NCBI RefSeq assembly: GCF_026341125.1
Contig: NZ_JAPEOR010000002.1
Location: forward strand, 2,244,501-2,308,500
Direction: 5' to 3'
Origin: Streptomyces sp. NBC_01142
GTDB taxonomy: Bacteria > Actinomycetota > Actinomycetes > Streptomycetales > Streptomycetaceae
DNA length: 64,000 nt
Of this stretch, positions 15,458 through 23,351 are shown one piece after another (the stretch's first letter is position 1; the number at the start of each line of letters is the position of its first letter). Under the pieces are notes generated by a model. The model saw only the letters and a list, made by a program, of their open reading frames with translations. It ran no database searches and had not been told where the DNA came from. A program made the position numbers and the translations under genes.

Positions 15458-16998
15458 CTTTCCTCCCACCTCTCCCGGCTTTCCCGCTTCTCCTGCTGCT
15501 CTTCCTGTCGCCATTCCTCCCGCTGCGGGCTCTGTTCCCAGGGAGGCCGTACGCCGCGTACCCGTCGACGCGCCTTCGCATAGCCGAGCGGCCCGGCCAG
15601 CATCCCGCGCCGCTCCAGCCGGGAGAGCTGGCGCGGCCACGGATATCCCTGCGCCCCGTGTGCGCCGGGCACCGACGCCCCGCCCGTCTCGCGGTGGGCG
15701 GTGATGGTGCGGGCGTGGGCCAGGCCCTGCGGAAGTTTCTTCAGGAGCGCGGGCAACAGGGCGGGCCGGCGCACCAGGATGGCGGTGAGGTAGGCGGTGA
15801 GGCCCGCTCCGTATCCGTACGCCTGGTTCTTCAGGTCCTGCCAGGTCTCGCGGTGGTGGTGCCAGACCAGCGCGTCGGGCGTGTAGCGCAGCCGGTGGCC
15901 GGCGGCGAGGACACTGACGAAGGCGTACAGGTCGTCACCGCCCCTGGCCGGGGTTCCGGTGCCGGTGGCGGGGTCGAAGCCGCCCATCTCGCGTAGCACC
16001 GTGGCCCGGAAGGCCATGTTGGCGCCGGAGCCGAAGCTGCCTGCGGTGAACGGGAAGAGCGGCTCGTCGGCGGGCGGGTGCGCGGGGTCGTAGCTGCGCG
16101 GCACGAAGCCCTTGGCGAAGCCGCCGTGGCTCTCCAGGAGGATCTGGGCCGGGGTGCGCAGCCGGGCCGGAAGGATCAGTCCGGTGGCACAGCCGAGGCC
16201 CGGGTCCTGCGCGAACGGCGTGGTCAGCGCGGTGAGCCAGTGCGGGTCGGCGACGACGTCGTCGTCGGTGAAGGCGATGAGCGCGCCGTCGGCGACGGCG
16301 ATGCCGCGGTTGTGGGCGACGGCGAGGCCGGGCACGGGCTCGCGGACGTACCGGACGCGCTTGCCGTAGCCGCCGTACTCGCCGTCTCCGCCATGCTCTC
16401 CGTACCCGCCGCACTCTCCGTACCCGCCGCACTCTCCGTACCCGCCGTACTTGTTCTCGACGAGGTCCTGCGTCGCGCCGGTGACGGGCGCGTTGTCGAC
16501 GACGACGATCTCGAAGTCCGGGTGGTCCTGGGCGAGCAGCGAGTCGAGCGCGCGGGCCAGCTGGTCGGCGCGCTCGCGGGTGGCGACGACGACGCTGGTA
16601 CGGGGCAGATCGCCCGGCGGGGCCAGTACGGAGTCCTGTGGCCGCCGTGGGCCGGGGGCGTTGGCGGCTGCTGCCCGGTGGGCGGCTCTCCCGACGGCAG
16701 CCGAGGGTGCGGGCGGCTCGTAGTGCGCGAGCTCGCTCCGGGCTGCCGCGGCGACGGCGGCCGCGGGGTCCTCGCCCGGCGGGACACGGCAGACGACGGT
16801 GGCGACGGGCCGGCCGCGCAGACGGACGAGGGCGTAGACGTCACCGCCGGGGACGGCGGGGCTGCCGCCGTCCAGGGCGGGGCCGAATTTCAGGACGGCG
16901 CCGCCGGGCCCGTCCAGGTCCAGCTCGGCGACATGAATCTCGGACCGCATCCCGGACAACTGCGGAATGTGCGGCGTTCCCTGCGGTGTGCTGGGCAT
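15454..16998 (-). CDS. Family 2 glycosyltransferase with internal Gly-Tyr tandem repeat
   Basis: 514 aa, ATG at 16998 after GGGGGAG. An N-terminal about 130-residue beta-rich region precedes the GT-A domain: TSVVVATRERADQLARALDSL, VVVDNAP, and the nucleotide-sugar metal site FTDDDVVADPHW. GGDDLYAFVSVLAAG and an HHHRETW motif follow. Between VDNAP and RVRYVREP lies a Gly/Tyr/Glu-rich insert of about 30 residues made of repeated GGYGEC-like units, absent from ordinary GT2 enzymes. It likely adds a sugar to the growing repeat unit on the cytoplasmic side. The C-terminus is very charged (Glu/Gln/Arg). Stop overlaps the deacetylase start. Confidence 0.88.
   Translation of the reverse strand: MPSTPQGTPHIPQLSGMRSEIHVAELDLDGPGGAVLKFGPALDGGSPAVPGGDVYALVRLRGRPVATVVCRVPPGEDPAAAVAAAARSELAHYEPPAPSAAVGRAAHRAAAANAPGPRRPQDSVLAPPGDLPRTSVVVATRERADQLARALDSLLAQDHPDFEIVVVDNAPVTGATQDLVENKYGGYGECGGYGECGGYGEHGGDGEYGGYGKRVRYVREPVPGLAVAHNRGIAVADGALIAFTDDDVVADPHWLTALTTPFAQDPGLGCATGLILPARLRTPAQILLESHGGFAKGFVPRSYDPAHPPADEPLFPFTAGSFGSGANMAFRATVLREMGGFDPATGTGTPARGGDDLYAFVSVLAAGHRLRYTPDALVWHHHRETWQDLKNQAYGYGAGLTAYLTAILVRRPALLPALLKKLPQGLAHARTITAHRETGGASVPGAHGAQGYPWPRQLSRLERRGMLAGPLGYAKARRRVRGVRPPWEQSPQREEWRQEEQQEKRESRERWEER
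16361..16453 (-). repeat. 18-nt tandem repeat inside the glycosyltransferase gene
   Basis: About five imperfect copies of an 18-nt unit (GGCGGGTACGGAGAGTGC on the minus strand) coding for GGYGEC, GGYGEH and GGDGEY variants. It stays in frame and lies inside the catalytic domain region. Confidence 0.85.
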
Positions 16999-17050
16999 GC
17001 GACTCCCCCACTGACGTGGATGTTCCGGGTGCTCCGGTTTGCTGGGCTGT

Positions 17051-18136
17051 TCACTGGCCCCGCAATCTGCCCACCTGGTTCAGGGTCTTCTGCGCGTATC
17101 CGGCCAGCCGCGGCCGGCTGCGTACGAAGCTGTGCGCGCGGCGCGCGGGCTCGCGGCTCAGCCAGTACAGGGCGGCTCGCGCCCCCGGCCGTACCGAGGA
17201 GCCCTCGTGGACCCGCAGCTCGCCGGTCTTCAGCGCGTCCTTGTACTCCGCCGCCCCGCGCCCCAGGTCGAGCATGCCGATGCCCTCGCCGGCGGCGGCC
17301 TCGGCCATCCGCAGATGCAGGATCAGACCTGGTGAGTACGTGGCGAACTCGGGGTCGTACGCGGGAAACCAGCAGGACAGCACGGTGCGCGAGCGCAGAC
17401 CGAAGTGTGCGGCGACGGGCTTGTCCGCGGCGTACAGGACGGACAGCACTCCGGAGCAGCCGGAGGTGCGTGTCACGTGCAGCCGGCGCACCAGGGTGCT
17501 GATCCACTCCTTGGCGAAGCGGTCCCGGCGGCCGGTGCGGCGGTACTGCGCGGACTTCCACTCCATGAGCGTGCGCAGGGCGGCCGGGTCGCGCTCGTCG
17601 AAGACGAACCGCACCTGGCCGGCCTGCCGCCCCAGCTTGCGCTCCTTGGCCAGCGTGGTCCTGAGGAACTTGGGCGACTGCGTGCGCAGTACGGCCTCGT
17701 ACGCCGCGTATCCCGCGCCGATGTCGATGACGGGAGAGCCGAACTCCTCGGCGGAGTCAGGCCGGAACACCGCCTGGCCCGCTTCGAGATTGTCGAACTC
17801 CCAGGTGGACAGCGCGCAGGCGCGGAGCAGTTCGTGGGGCGTGATCGTCAGCCCGGCCCGCAGGACGGCGCCCTGGCAGTCCGACACCCCCATGCCGATG
17901 GCGCGGCCGTGGCCCAGCGGCCCTCGTTCGTACGGGAAGAAGCCGGCCGGTTCCCCGTCCTCCCACAGCACGGCCACTCTCGCGGCGGGCCGCACGCGGC
18001 CGACGGTGAGAGTGAACTCCGGCTCCATGAAGGGATTGGCGGGCGCACCGGTTTTGGCGCGCAGCTCCCGCCAGGCTTCGATCTCTCCCTCGCCCAGCTC
18101 ATCCGGTTTCACCACACGAATGCGTACACCGCTCAA
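17051..18136 (-). CDS. FemAB/GNAT-like acyltransferase (BcsL/CelD type)
   Basis: 361 aa. The start is most likely TTG at 18136, with GGGGGG at good spacing; no better ATG/GTG in frame has a ribosome site. Two GNAT-like halves. The conserved part in the second half runs from SPKFLRTTLAKERKLGRQAG through WKSAQYRRTGRRD to LDLGRGAAEYKDALKTGE, as in the CelD/FemAB-like family found in polysaccharide loci. The family transfers an acyl or aminoacyl group. The acceptor here is probably a sugar of the exopolysaccharide (inference). First gene of a three-gene minus-strand unit facing the flippase unit. Confidence 0.82.
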   Translation of the reverse strand: MSGVRIRVVKPDELGEGEIEAWRELRAKTGAPANPFMEPEFTLTVGRVRPAARVAVLWEDGEPAGFFPYERGPLGHGRAIGMGVSDCQGAVLRAGLTITPHELLRACALSTWEFDNLEAGQAVFRPDSAEEFGSPVIDIGAGYAAYEAVLRTQSPKFLRTTLAKERKLGRQAGQVRFVFDERDPAALRTLMEWKSAQYRRTGRRDRFAKEWISTLVRRLHVTRTSGCSGVLSVLYAADKPVAAHFGLRSRTVLSCWFPAYDPEFATYSPGLILHLRMAEAAAGEGIGMLDLGRGAAEYKDALKTGELRVHEGSSVRPGARAALYWLSREPARRAHSFVRSRPRLAGYAQKTLNQVGRLRGQ

Positions 18137-18446
18137 CTCGACCCCCCGGTCATGCCCCGTGAGCTGTTGCTCGAGCCGCTGCTCGAGCCGCTCCCTGAGC
18201 TGTTCCCTGAGCTTCCCCCGGACAGGACGCTACCGGTCGATATCCCGACAGGGTAGGGAGCGCCGCCCTTCTTGTGACCGATCCGTGAAGGAGCCGGAAA
18301 GGGGCGAGATGGGTGGTGTGCGAGTGACGGCTGAGGCAGGAGGCGGTGGAGTGACAGGGGTCTCGATCGCCGCGGTGCACCTGAGAGTTGCCACGCTGTT
18401 CGATGGTGCCCCCACTTGTGATCTCGGTGCGGGGCGAGGAGATCCT
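18137..18446. other. Intergenic region with CTGAGC-rich direct repeats
   Basis: 310 nt between two minus-strand genes. Positions about 18166-18222 carry alternating copies of GAGCTGTT and CTCGAGCCGCT. The region must hold the promoter of the FemAB/GNAT-like gene, but I cannot assign hexamers. No conserved protein or RNA seen. Confidence 0.4.
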
Positions 18447-19382
18447 TCAGATCTCGGTTACGGCCTGACCTTCGCTTTCGTAGCTTTCGAACCAGTGGGT
18501 GTCGAAGTATCGGGCCGTCGAGAACGGGTGCTGCCGGTCGGTGAGCATGCGGTAGACGAACTCGGCAGTCGTCTCGTCGAACCGCTGCCACGAGTCGGGG
18601 ATGTCCTCCTTCACGAGGATGGGCCACCTGTCGGGGTCCGGGTCCTCGGTGAGCCAGTAGAACTGGTCGGCCTGCTCGGAGCCAGCCCACTCCAGCAGCC
18701 CGCCGGGGACCGGGTACACCTCGTACGGCTCCCACAGGCCGCTGCGGTGCGTTGTGGCCCACTCGCCCAGCCACTCGGTGTGCAGGACGATGTCATCGCT
18801 CTTGAAATCGGCGTTGGGTACGTGGAATTGGAGGTAGCCGTCGAACGCGCCGTGCCCGAACACCTCGACGAGCCGCTTGTAGTCACCGGGCAGCGCGGTC
18901 CCGATCCGGGTCTCGACCGCCGCCCAGTCGACCGTACGCACACGCGTTGTGTCCCATCCCGTGACGGCGACGACCCCGTCCACCCAGGACGTCACCTCCG
19001 CCAGGTCCGCCGCCGGATCCTCCCGCTCCGCGACCAGCGCCACTATGCGTACGCCGTCGTCGTAGCGGGCTGTTCCGCAGCCGATCCATCGGCCCGCGTG
19101 CGCCCACGCGCGCATCTCCACGATCCGATCGCCGAACGGGGCCAGGAGCGGAAGCCCGGTCCGGTCGTTCACGGTCGGATCGGCGAACCCGCCCATGGCC
19201 AGGGTGCGCGGCCGCCCGTACCGTCCGCTGAGCGCCTCCTGGAGCACGGAGAGATTGTTCTCGTCCGAAGGCGCCAGGCATACGTGTCCTGCGGAATGTC
19301 CTGCCTCGTCACACGCCAGATCGCCCGTGCCCGGCCAGGCCAGGTGGTGGACGGCCGAGAGAAGCTCTTCCTGTTCATCCAT
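18447..19382 (-). CDS. SMI1/KNR4 (SUKH) domain protein
   Basis: 311 aa from the ATG at 19382 (MDEQEELL). In-frame ATGs at 19391 and 19412 are alternatives and none has a clear ribosome site. The N-terminal half is a little-known region with HTWFES-type aromatic motifs absent. From about residue 150 a SUKH pattern is seen: VDWAAVETRIGTALPGDYKRLVEVFGHGAFDGYL, then WEPYEVYPVPGGLLEWA. SUKH proteins are often immunity proteins to contact-dependent toxins, or regulatory. No toxin gene is adjacent, so the role here is open. Confidence 0.7.
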   Translation of the reverse strand: MDEQEELLSAVHHLAWPGTGDLACDEAGHSAGHVCLAPSDENNLSVLQEALSGRYGRPRTLAMGGFADPTVNDRTGLPLLAPFGDRIVEMRAWAHAGRWIGCGTARYDDGVRIVALVAEREDPAADLAEVTSWVDGVVAVTGWDTTRVRTVDWAAVETRIGTALPGDYKRLVEVFGHGAFDGYLQFHVPNADFKSDDIVLHTEWLGEWATTHRSGLWEPYEVYPVPGGLLEWAGSEQADQFYWLTEDPDPDRWPILVKEDIPDSWQRFDETTAEFVYRMLTDRQHPFSTARYFDTHWFESYESEGQAVTEI

Positions 19383-19526
19383 GGCGCACATTGAAACGGA
19401 CGCGACCGACATCGACGTGATGTGGCGGGCAGGCCGCTGGGGGAGTTGCGGGCGATACGGCTTCCGAAGGGGCCGACGGGGGTGCTGCTGGTCGAGACGG
19501 TCCGCAAGACGGGACACCCCGGCCGC

Positions 19527-19934
19527 TCAGGCGGGGACGGGCTCCAGGTCAGCATCCTCAAAGGGCGGATAGCTCTCGTTGCCCATTCGCTCGGCCGCAT
19601 CGATGTAGTCGGCGAGAGCGTCGCGGGATTGAGCGAGCCTGTCCATCTGATCGTCCAGTCGCTGCAGCCGTGACCGCATCGCGGTCAGCAACTCGAGACA
19701 CCCGGGCAGCTCCGGGGCCTCGCCGACCGCACAGGGCAGCAGGTACGCGATGTCCTCGGAGGACAAACCGGCACCGAGCAGGTGCCGGATCTGCTTCACC
19801 CGCAGCACGGCGTTCTCGTCGAACTCGCGGTAACCGTTCGCGCCGCGGTCTGCCTCCAGCAGGCCCTGGGCCTCGTAGTAGCGCAACTGATGGGCGTTGA
19901 CGCCCGTCCGACGACCCAGTTCCCCGATGCGCAT
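19527..19934 (-). CDS. MerR-family transcriptional regulator
   Basis: 135 aa, ATG at 19934 with GAGG upstream. The winged helix-turn-helix starts at residue 1: MRIGELGRRTGVNAHQLRYYEAQGLL, the standard MerR recognition helix. A dimerisation coiled coil follows about 75-118 (LLTAMRSRLQRLDDQMDRL). There is no metal-type cysteine pattern, and the single CAVG/GCLE pair is not the MerR or SoxR cluster. It is divergent from an imine-reductase-like gene whose promoter has the long 20-nt spacer typical of MerR targets, so it is the likely activator of that gene. Confidence 0.9.
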   Translation of the reverse strand: MRIGELGRRTGVNAHQLRYYEAQGLLEADRGANGYREFDENAVLRVKQIRHLLGAGLSSEDIAYLLPCAVGEAPELPGCLELLTAMRSRLQRLDDQMDRLAQSRDALADYIDAAERMGNESYPPFEDADLEPVPA

Positions 19935-19945
19935 CGAAACCTCAC

Positions 19946-19984
19946 TTGACCTTCAGACCGGTATCAACGTTGACGATGCTGCCA
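19946..19984 (+). promoter_or_regulatory. MerR-type promoter with overlong spacer, leaderless start
   Basis: -35-like TTGACC at 19946-19951 and -10-like GACGAT at 19972-19977, with a 20-nt spacer. The expected start of transcription falls at the ATG at 19984, and there is no ribosome site, so the message is probably leaderless. MerR regulators act on such long spacers by twisting DNA (family knowledge). Confidence 0.6.
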
Positions 19985-20868
19985 TGAACAACACACCCGA
20001 AACACCCGTGACAGTCATCGGACTCGGACTGATGGGCCAGGCACTCGCCGGCGCGTTCCTGAAGGCCGGGCACCCCACAACCGTGTGGAACCGTACGGCC
20101 TCCAAGGCCGACCAGCTGGTGGCCGAGGGTGCACAGCTGGCACCAACGGTTGGCGACGCGCTCACGGCAGGTTCCCTGACGATCATCTGCGTCACCGACT
20201 ACCAGGCCATGCACGAGCTGCTCGGTGCGAGCGATACCGAGCTGGACGGCACGATGTTGATCAACCTGACCTCGGGCGACTCGGCCCAGGCCCGGGAAGC
20301 CGCCCAATGGGCCGAGCAGCGCGGCGCCCGTTACCTGGACGGCGCCATCATGGCCATCCCGTCGGCGATCGGGACCGCCGAGGCGGTGATTTTGAACAGC
20401 GGGCCGCAGTCCGACTTCGAGGCACACAAGTCAGCACTCGACGCGCTCGGCACCGTCACCCACCTCGGTGCGGACCATGGGCTGGCGTCGCTGTACGACG
20501 TCGCGGGCCTGGCCATGATGTGGAGCGTCCTGAACGCCTGGCTCCAGGGCACCGCCCTGCTCAGGACGGCCGGTGTTGACGCCACCACGTATGCGCCGTT
20601 TGCGCAGCAGATCGCTGTCGGTGTGGCCGCATGGCTGCCCGGGTATGCCGAGCAGATCGACAACGGATCTTTCCCGGCCGAGGTGTCGGCCCTGGAGAAC
20701 GACGCGCGGGCGATGGCACACCTCATCGAGGAGAGCGAGGCGGTGGGTGTCAACGCCGAACTGCCGAAGCTGATCAAGGCGATGGCCGACCGCTCGATCG
20801 CCGCCGGACACGGTGGGGAGCAGTATCCCGTGCTGATCGAAGAGTTCGGCAAACCCCGCAACGACTGA
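19984..20868 (+). CDS. NADPH-dependent imine-reductase-like oxidoreductase
   Basis: 294 aa. Rossmann fold with VTVIGLGLMGQALAGAFLKAG (GxGxMG) and VWNRTASKAD for the NADPH phosphate. A C-terminal all-helical dimerisation domain, YDVAGLAMMWSVLNAWLQ, follows. The overall plan is the 6-phosphogluconate / beta-hydroxyacid dehydrogenase superfamily, imine reductase branch, which reduces cyclic imines. The natural substrate is unknown. The start is set by the codon directly after the predicted transcription start (leaderless); an upstream in-frame ATG at 19930 would run through the promoter. Likely controlled by the divergent MerR regulator. Confidence 0.85.
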   Translation: MNNTPETPVTVIGLGLMGQALAGAFLKAGHPTTVWNRTASKADQLVAEGAQLAPTVGDALTAGSLTIICVTDYQAMHELLGASDTELDGTMLINLTSGDSAQAREAAQWAEQRGARYLDGAIMAIPSAIGTAEAVILNSGPQSDFEAHKSALDALGTVTHLGADHGLASLYDVAGLAMMWSVLNAWLQGTALLRTAGVDATTYAPFAQQIAVGVAAWLPGYAEQIDNGSFPAEVSALENDARAMAHLIEESEAVGVNAELPKLIKAMADRSIAAGHGGEQYPVLIEEFGKPRND

Positions 20869-21191
20869 CCGATCCCGACACCGGGCTCTGGCTTCGGGGT
20901 TTCGCGCGGCGGGCTGCCCGGATCGTGATCACGAACGAGGAATGCCTCTGCCCAGCGAGAATTGAGGATTGCCGAGGTCCTTGTTCGCGCGTGGTCCGGA
21001 GGCACTTTCCAGGTGAAGCAGCGTTTCGGCTCCTACCCGGCGCAGCACTGGCCCTGGACCGATGTCATCACCGCCGCGAGAAGCCGGCGCCCACCCGTCG
21101 CGACAGCCGGGCCCCCCGCCTGCCCGCACCTCTATCGACACGGGGGAACGGGCCACCAGCAGAGCTGATGACCCGTCACGAAACATCGAGG
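20869..21191. other. Intergenic region without recognisable gene
   Basis: 323 nt between a plus-strand stop and a minus-strand stop. Only short open frames of atypical composition are present, with no ribosome site, repeat or strong hairpin seen. Confidence 0.4.
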
Positions 21192-21761
21192 CTAGGGGTG
21201 ATAGAGCGCTCGGGAACGGGCAGTGTCGACCGGCCCGTCCTCATGAACAGGCAGGAAATACTTCACCTGCCACGCCTGCGTACTGCCGGCTTGGCGGCTG
21301 GTCGTCGTCACCCACGGTGGATAGACGCGGAATGCCCGTTTCCCGCCGGAACCATTCCGCGACATGATGCCCCGCTCGCAGAGCACGTCCCGCGGAAACA
21401 CGAACTGTCCGAAGTGGTGGCCGTCACGCGTGCTGACGACGACGATGTCGACGGGATCCTCAGCGTCGAAGGGCTGAATCGGCCCACCCGCGGACCGCTT
21501 CCACACCGTCACGAACTGGCCGACCTTTGTCGGGGTTGTCTTGGCTGCACGGAACCTGACGCAGAGGCCGTCGAGAGTGAATTCGTACGCCCCGTACTCG
21601 GCGCTCTCCACCTCGGGTACCGGCCGTGAACACGTGAACCCGCTCGGGTCGTACACCAGCGCCTTCGCCGCGAGAAGGTCACCATGGACCGGCTCCCCGC
21701 GCGACCAGTGCCCGGGATCAGCAGCACAGACCTCGGAGGCATCCCCATCTTTCGCAGTCAT
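21192..21761 (-). CDS. MepB-family protein
   Basis: 189 aa. Resembles the MepB family named after the third gene of the staphylococcal mepRAB operon, whose molecular function is not known. Visible blocks: EYGAYEFTLDGLCVRFRAAKTTPTKVGQF near the middle, VDIVVVSTRDGHHFGQFVFPRDVL, and a C-terminal KRAFRVYPPW. The ATG at 21761 overlaps the racemase stop as ATGA, so it is translated with the racemase. No transmembrane segment or signal peptide. Confidence 0.8.
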   Translation of the reverse strand: MTAKDGDASEVCAADPGHWSRGEPVHGDLLAAKALVYDPSGFTCSRPVPEVESAEYGAYEFTLDGLCVRFRAAKTTPTKVGQFVTVWKRSAGGPIQPFDAEDPVDIVVVSTRDGHHFGQFVFPRDVLCERGIMSRNGSGGKRAFRVYPPWVTTTSRQAGSTQAWQVKYFLPVHEDGPVDTARSRALYHP

Positions 21762-22501
21762 TGCTTCATCCTGTCATCACCGGGGCTGTCGCTGTGTCGC
21801 GCACTCAACGCGGCATGCAACGCGGCATTCACGGCGGCCTCGGCGTGCAGCCGGGTCGTCGGGAAGACCGGCACCGGGCTGTCCTTCTCCCCGATCAGCA
21901 GCTCGATCTCGGTACAGCCGAGCACGACGCCTTCCGCCCCGGCGGCCACGAGCCGGCCGATGACGTCCTGGTAGGCCGCGCGGGACTCCTCCCGTACGAC
22001 ACCAAGGCACAGCTCCTCGTAGATCACCCGGTGCACCAGGGCACGCCCCTCGTCGTCGGGAGTGAGCACCTCGAGGCCGTGTCCGGCCAGCCGGTCCCGG
22101 TAGAAGGCCTGCTCCATGGTGAAGGCGGTCCCCAGCAGCCCGACGCTGGTGAGCCCCCGCGCCCGTACGGCATCGGCGGTGGCGTCCGCGAGATGCAGCA
22201 GCGGCACGGAGACGGCCGCCTCGACCTGACCCGCGACCTTGTGCATGGTGTTGGTGCAGATCAGCAACAGGTCCGCGCCCGCGGTCTGGAGACCCCTGGC
22301 GGCCTCGGCGAGGATCTCGCCGGCACGCTCCCACTCGCCGGCGACCTGGAGCTCCTCGATCTCGGCGAAGTCGACGGAGTGCAGGATGCACTTGGCGGAG
22401 TGCAGCCCGCCGAGCCGTTCGCGTACGAGCTCGTTGAGAAGCCGGTAGTACTCCGCGCTGGATTCCCAGCTCATGCCGCCGATCAGCCCGATGGTTCTCA
22501 T
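21758..22501 (-). CDS. Aspartate/glutamate racemase family protein
   Basis: 247 aa. PLP-independent racemase fold with both catalytic cysteines: LLICTNTMHKVA about residue 83 and VVLGCTEIELLI about residue 194. The start motif IGLIGGMSWESSAEYY is standard for the YgeA/aspartate racemase group. It interconverts L- and D-forms of an acidic amino acid; which one cannot be told from the sequence. A -10-like TAACGT ends 6 nt before the ATG on the minus strand and no ribosome site is present, so the message is probably leaderless. Followed by MepB with 4-nt overlap. Confidence 0.88.
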   Translation of the reverse strand: MRTIGLIGGMSWESSAEYYRLLNELVRERLGGLHSAKCILHSVDFAEIEELQVAGEWERAGEILAEAARGLQTAGADLLLICTNTMHKVAGQVEAAVSVPLLHLADATADAVRARGLTSVGLLGTAFTMEQAFYRDRLAGHGLEVLTPDDEGRALVHRVIYEELCLGVVREESRAAYQDVIGRLVAAGAEGVVLGCTEIELLIGEKDSPVPVFPTTRLHAEAAVNAALHAALSARHSDSPGDDRMKQ

Positions 22502-22571
22502 CGCCCCACGTTAGCCTCAACCTGGATCTGGATCTGGATCCCAGGCTTCCCAGGCATCGAGGAGAGCGCTC
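22502..22571 (-). promoter_or_regulatory. Promoter region, racemase (leaderless), with GGATCT repeats
   Basis: Minus-strand TAACGT (plus 22508-22513) lies exactly 6 nt before the racemase ATG. Next to it, plus-strand 22522-22541 holds three to four tandem GGATCT units. The plus-strand gene at 22572 has its own GAGGAGAG site here. Confidence 0.5.
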
Positions 22572-23006
22572 ATGGTCAGTGTCAGCGTCGAGACGGCCCA
22601 GCAGACCGAGGAGCGCCTGCAACGCGTGATCGCCGAAGCAGACTTCATGATCCATGAGGGCGTCTGGTCCTTCGAGGAATTCCCGGCGGACCGGCCGCCG
22701 GCGCTGACCGCCGACACGCTGGCGGTGGTCCGCGACGAGATCAGCTGGAGCCGACTGGCCCCCGCGGCAACGGACGGGGGCGATGCCGAAAAGTTCGGGA
22801 TCTTCTCCTTCCACTTCCCCGACGGCGCGGACAACAGCGGCTTCGTCGGCTGGCTGGCCACCCATCTGAAGGCACGCCTGGGCACGGGTGTCTTCGTGGT
22901 CTGCGGCAGCAACCGCGGCCGCGGTGGGATCTACGACTACTGGGGGTGCCCGGCCGACCTGGCCGCCGAGGCGATCAAGGCGATCGCGGAGCTGCGGGCG
23001 GCCTGA
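22572..23006 (+). CDS. Hypothetical protein, DUF6196-like
   Basis: 144 aa, ATG at 22572 with GAGGAGAG 6 nt upstream. A small soluble alpha/beta protein with no signal peptide. Visible blocks: ETAQQTEERLQRVIAEADF, VWSFEEFPAD, ALTADTLAVVRDEISWSRL, and a C-terminal GTGVFVVCGSNRGRGGIYDYWGC. It resembles small actinobacterial proteins annotated DUF6196; I am not certain of the family name. Divergent from the racemase. Function unknown. Confidence 0.7.
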   Translation: MVSVSVETAQQTEERLQRVIAEADFMIHEGVWSFEEFPADRPPALTADTLAVVRDEISWSRLAPAATDGGDAEKFGIFSFHFPDGADNSGFVGWLATHLKARLGTGVFVVCGSNRGRGGIYDYWGCPADLAAEAIKAIAELRAA

Positions 23007-23351
23007 GATCGGCGAGGGGCTCGGGTTCGGGGAAGCGATGAAGTCGTCGGACAGCTGGATGGCACGCTGCTGGTGCGCGCCGAACTGCGCGCGGGCTGAG
23101 GGCGCTTGCGCCGGGGGTGTGGATTCCGGGGGGCGGTGGGCCGTCAACCGGCCCTGCTGGAGGTCCCTTTAAAGAATCAGGGAAAGAACTTTCCTCAACC
23201 CAACCGGCCTTCTCACTCGTTCAGGTGACGAAGTGGCAGATGTTCGGGGAGGGGCGGTACGGTCGCGCCATACCAACCGCATATGACGACGGCCCCCGCC
23301 GGGACTGGCATCCCAACGAGGGCCTGTTCATCCAGGAAGTAGGGCTTCCCG
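23007..23351. other. Intergenic region upstream of the HTH gene
   Basis: 345 nt. The part at 23150-23260 is more A/T-rich and probably holds the promoter. A 19-codon open frame (23283-23342) ends 9 nt before the HTH gene in the same frame. It lacks a ribosome site, so I do not call it a gene. Confidence 0.4.

Noticed and set aside
20962..21168. A 68-codon plus-strand frame in the gap after the imine reductase gene
   Set aside because: TTG start without ribosome site and composition unlike the neighbouring genes; no family recognised.
21777..23147. A 456-codon minus-strand frame over the racemase gene
   Set aside because: It overlaps the racemase in a shifted frame and has Arg-rich translation with no recognisable domain.
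23283..23342. A 19-codon open frame just before the HTH gene
   Set aside because: In frame with the gene but separated by a stop and lacking a ribosome site; no evidence of translation.
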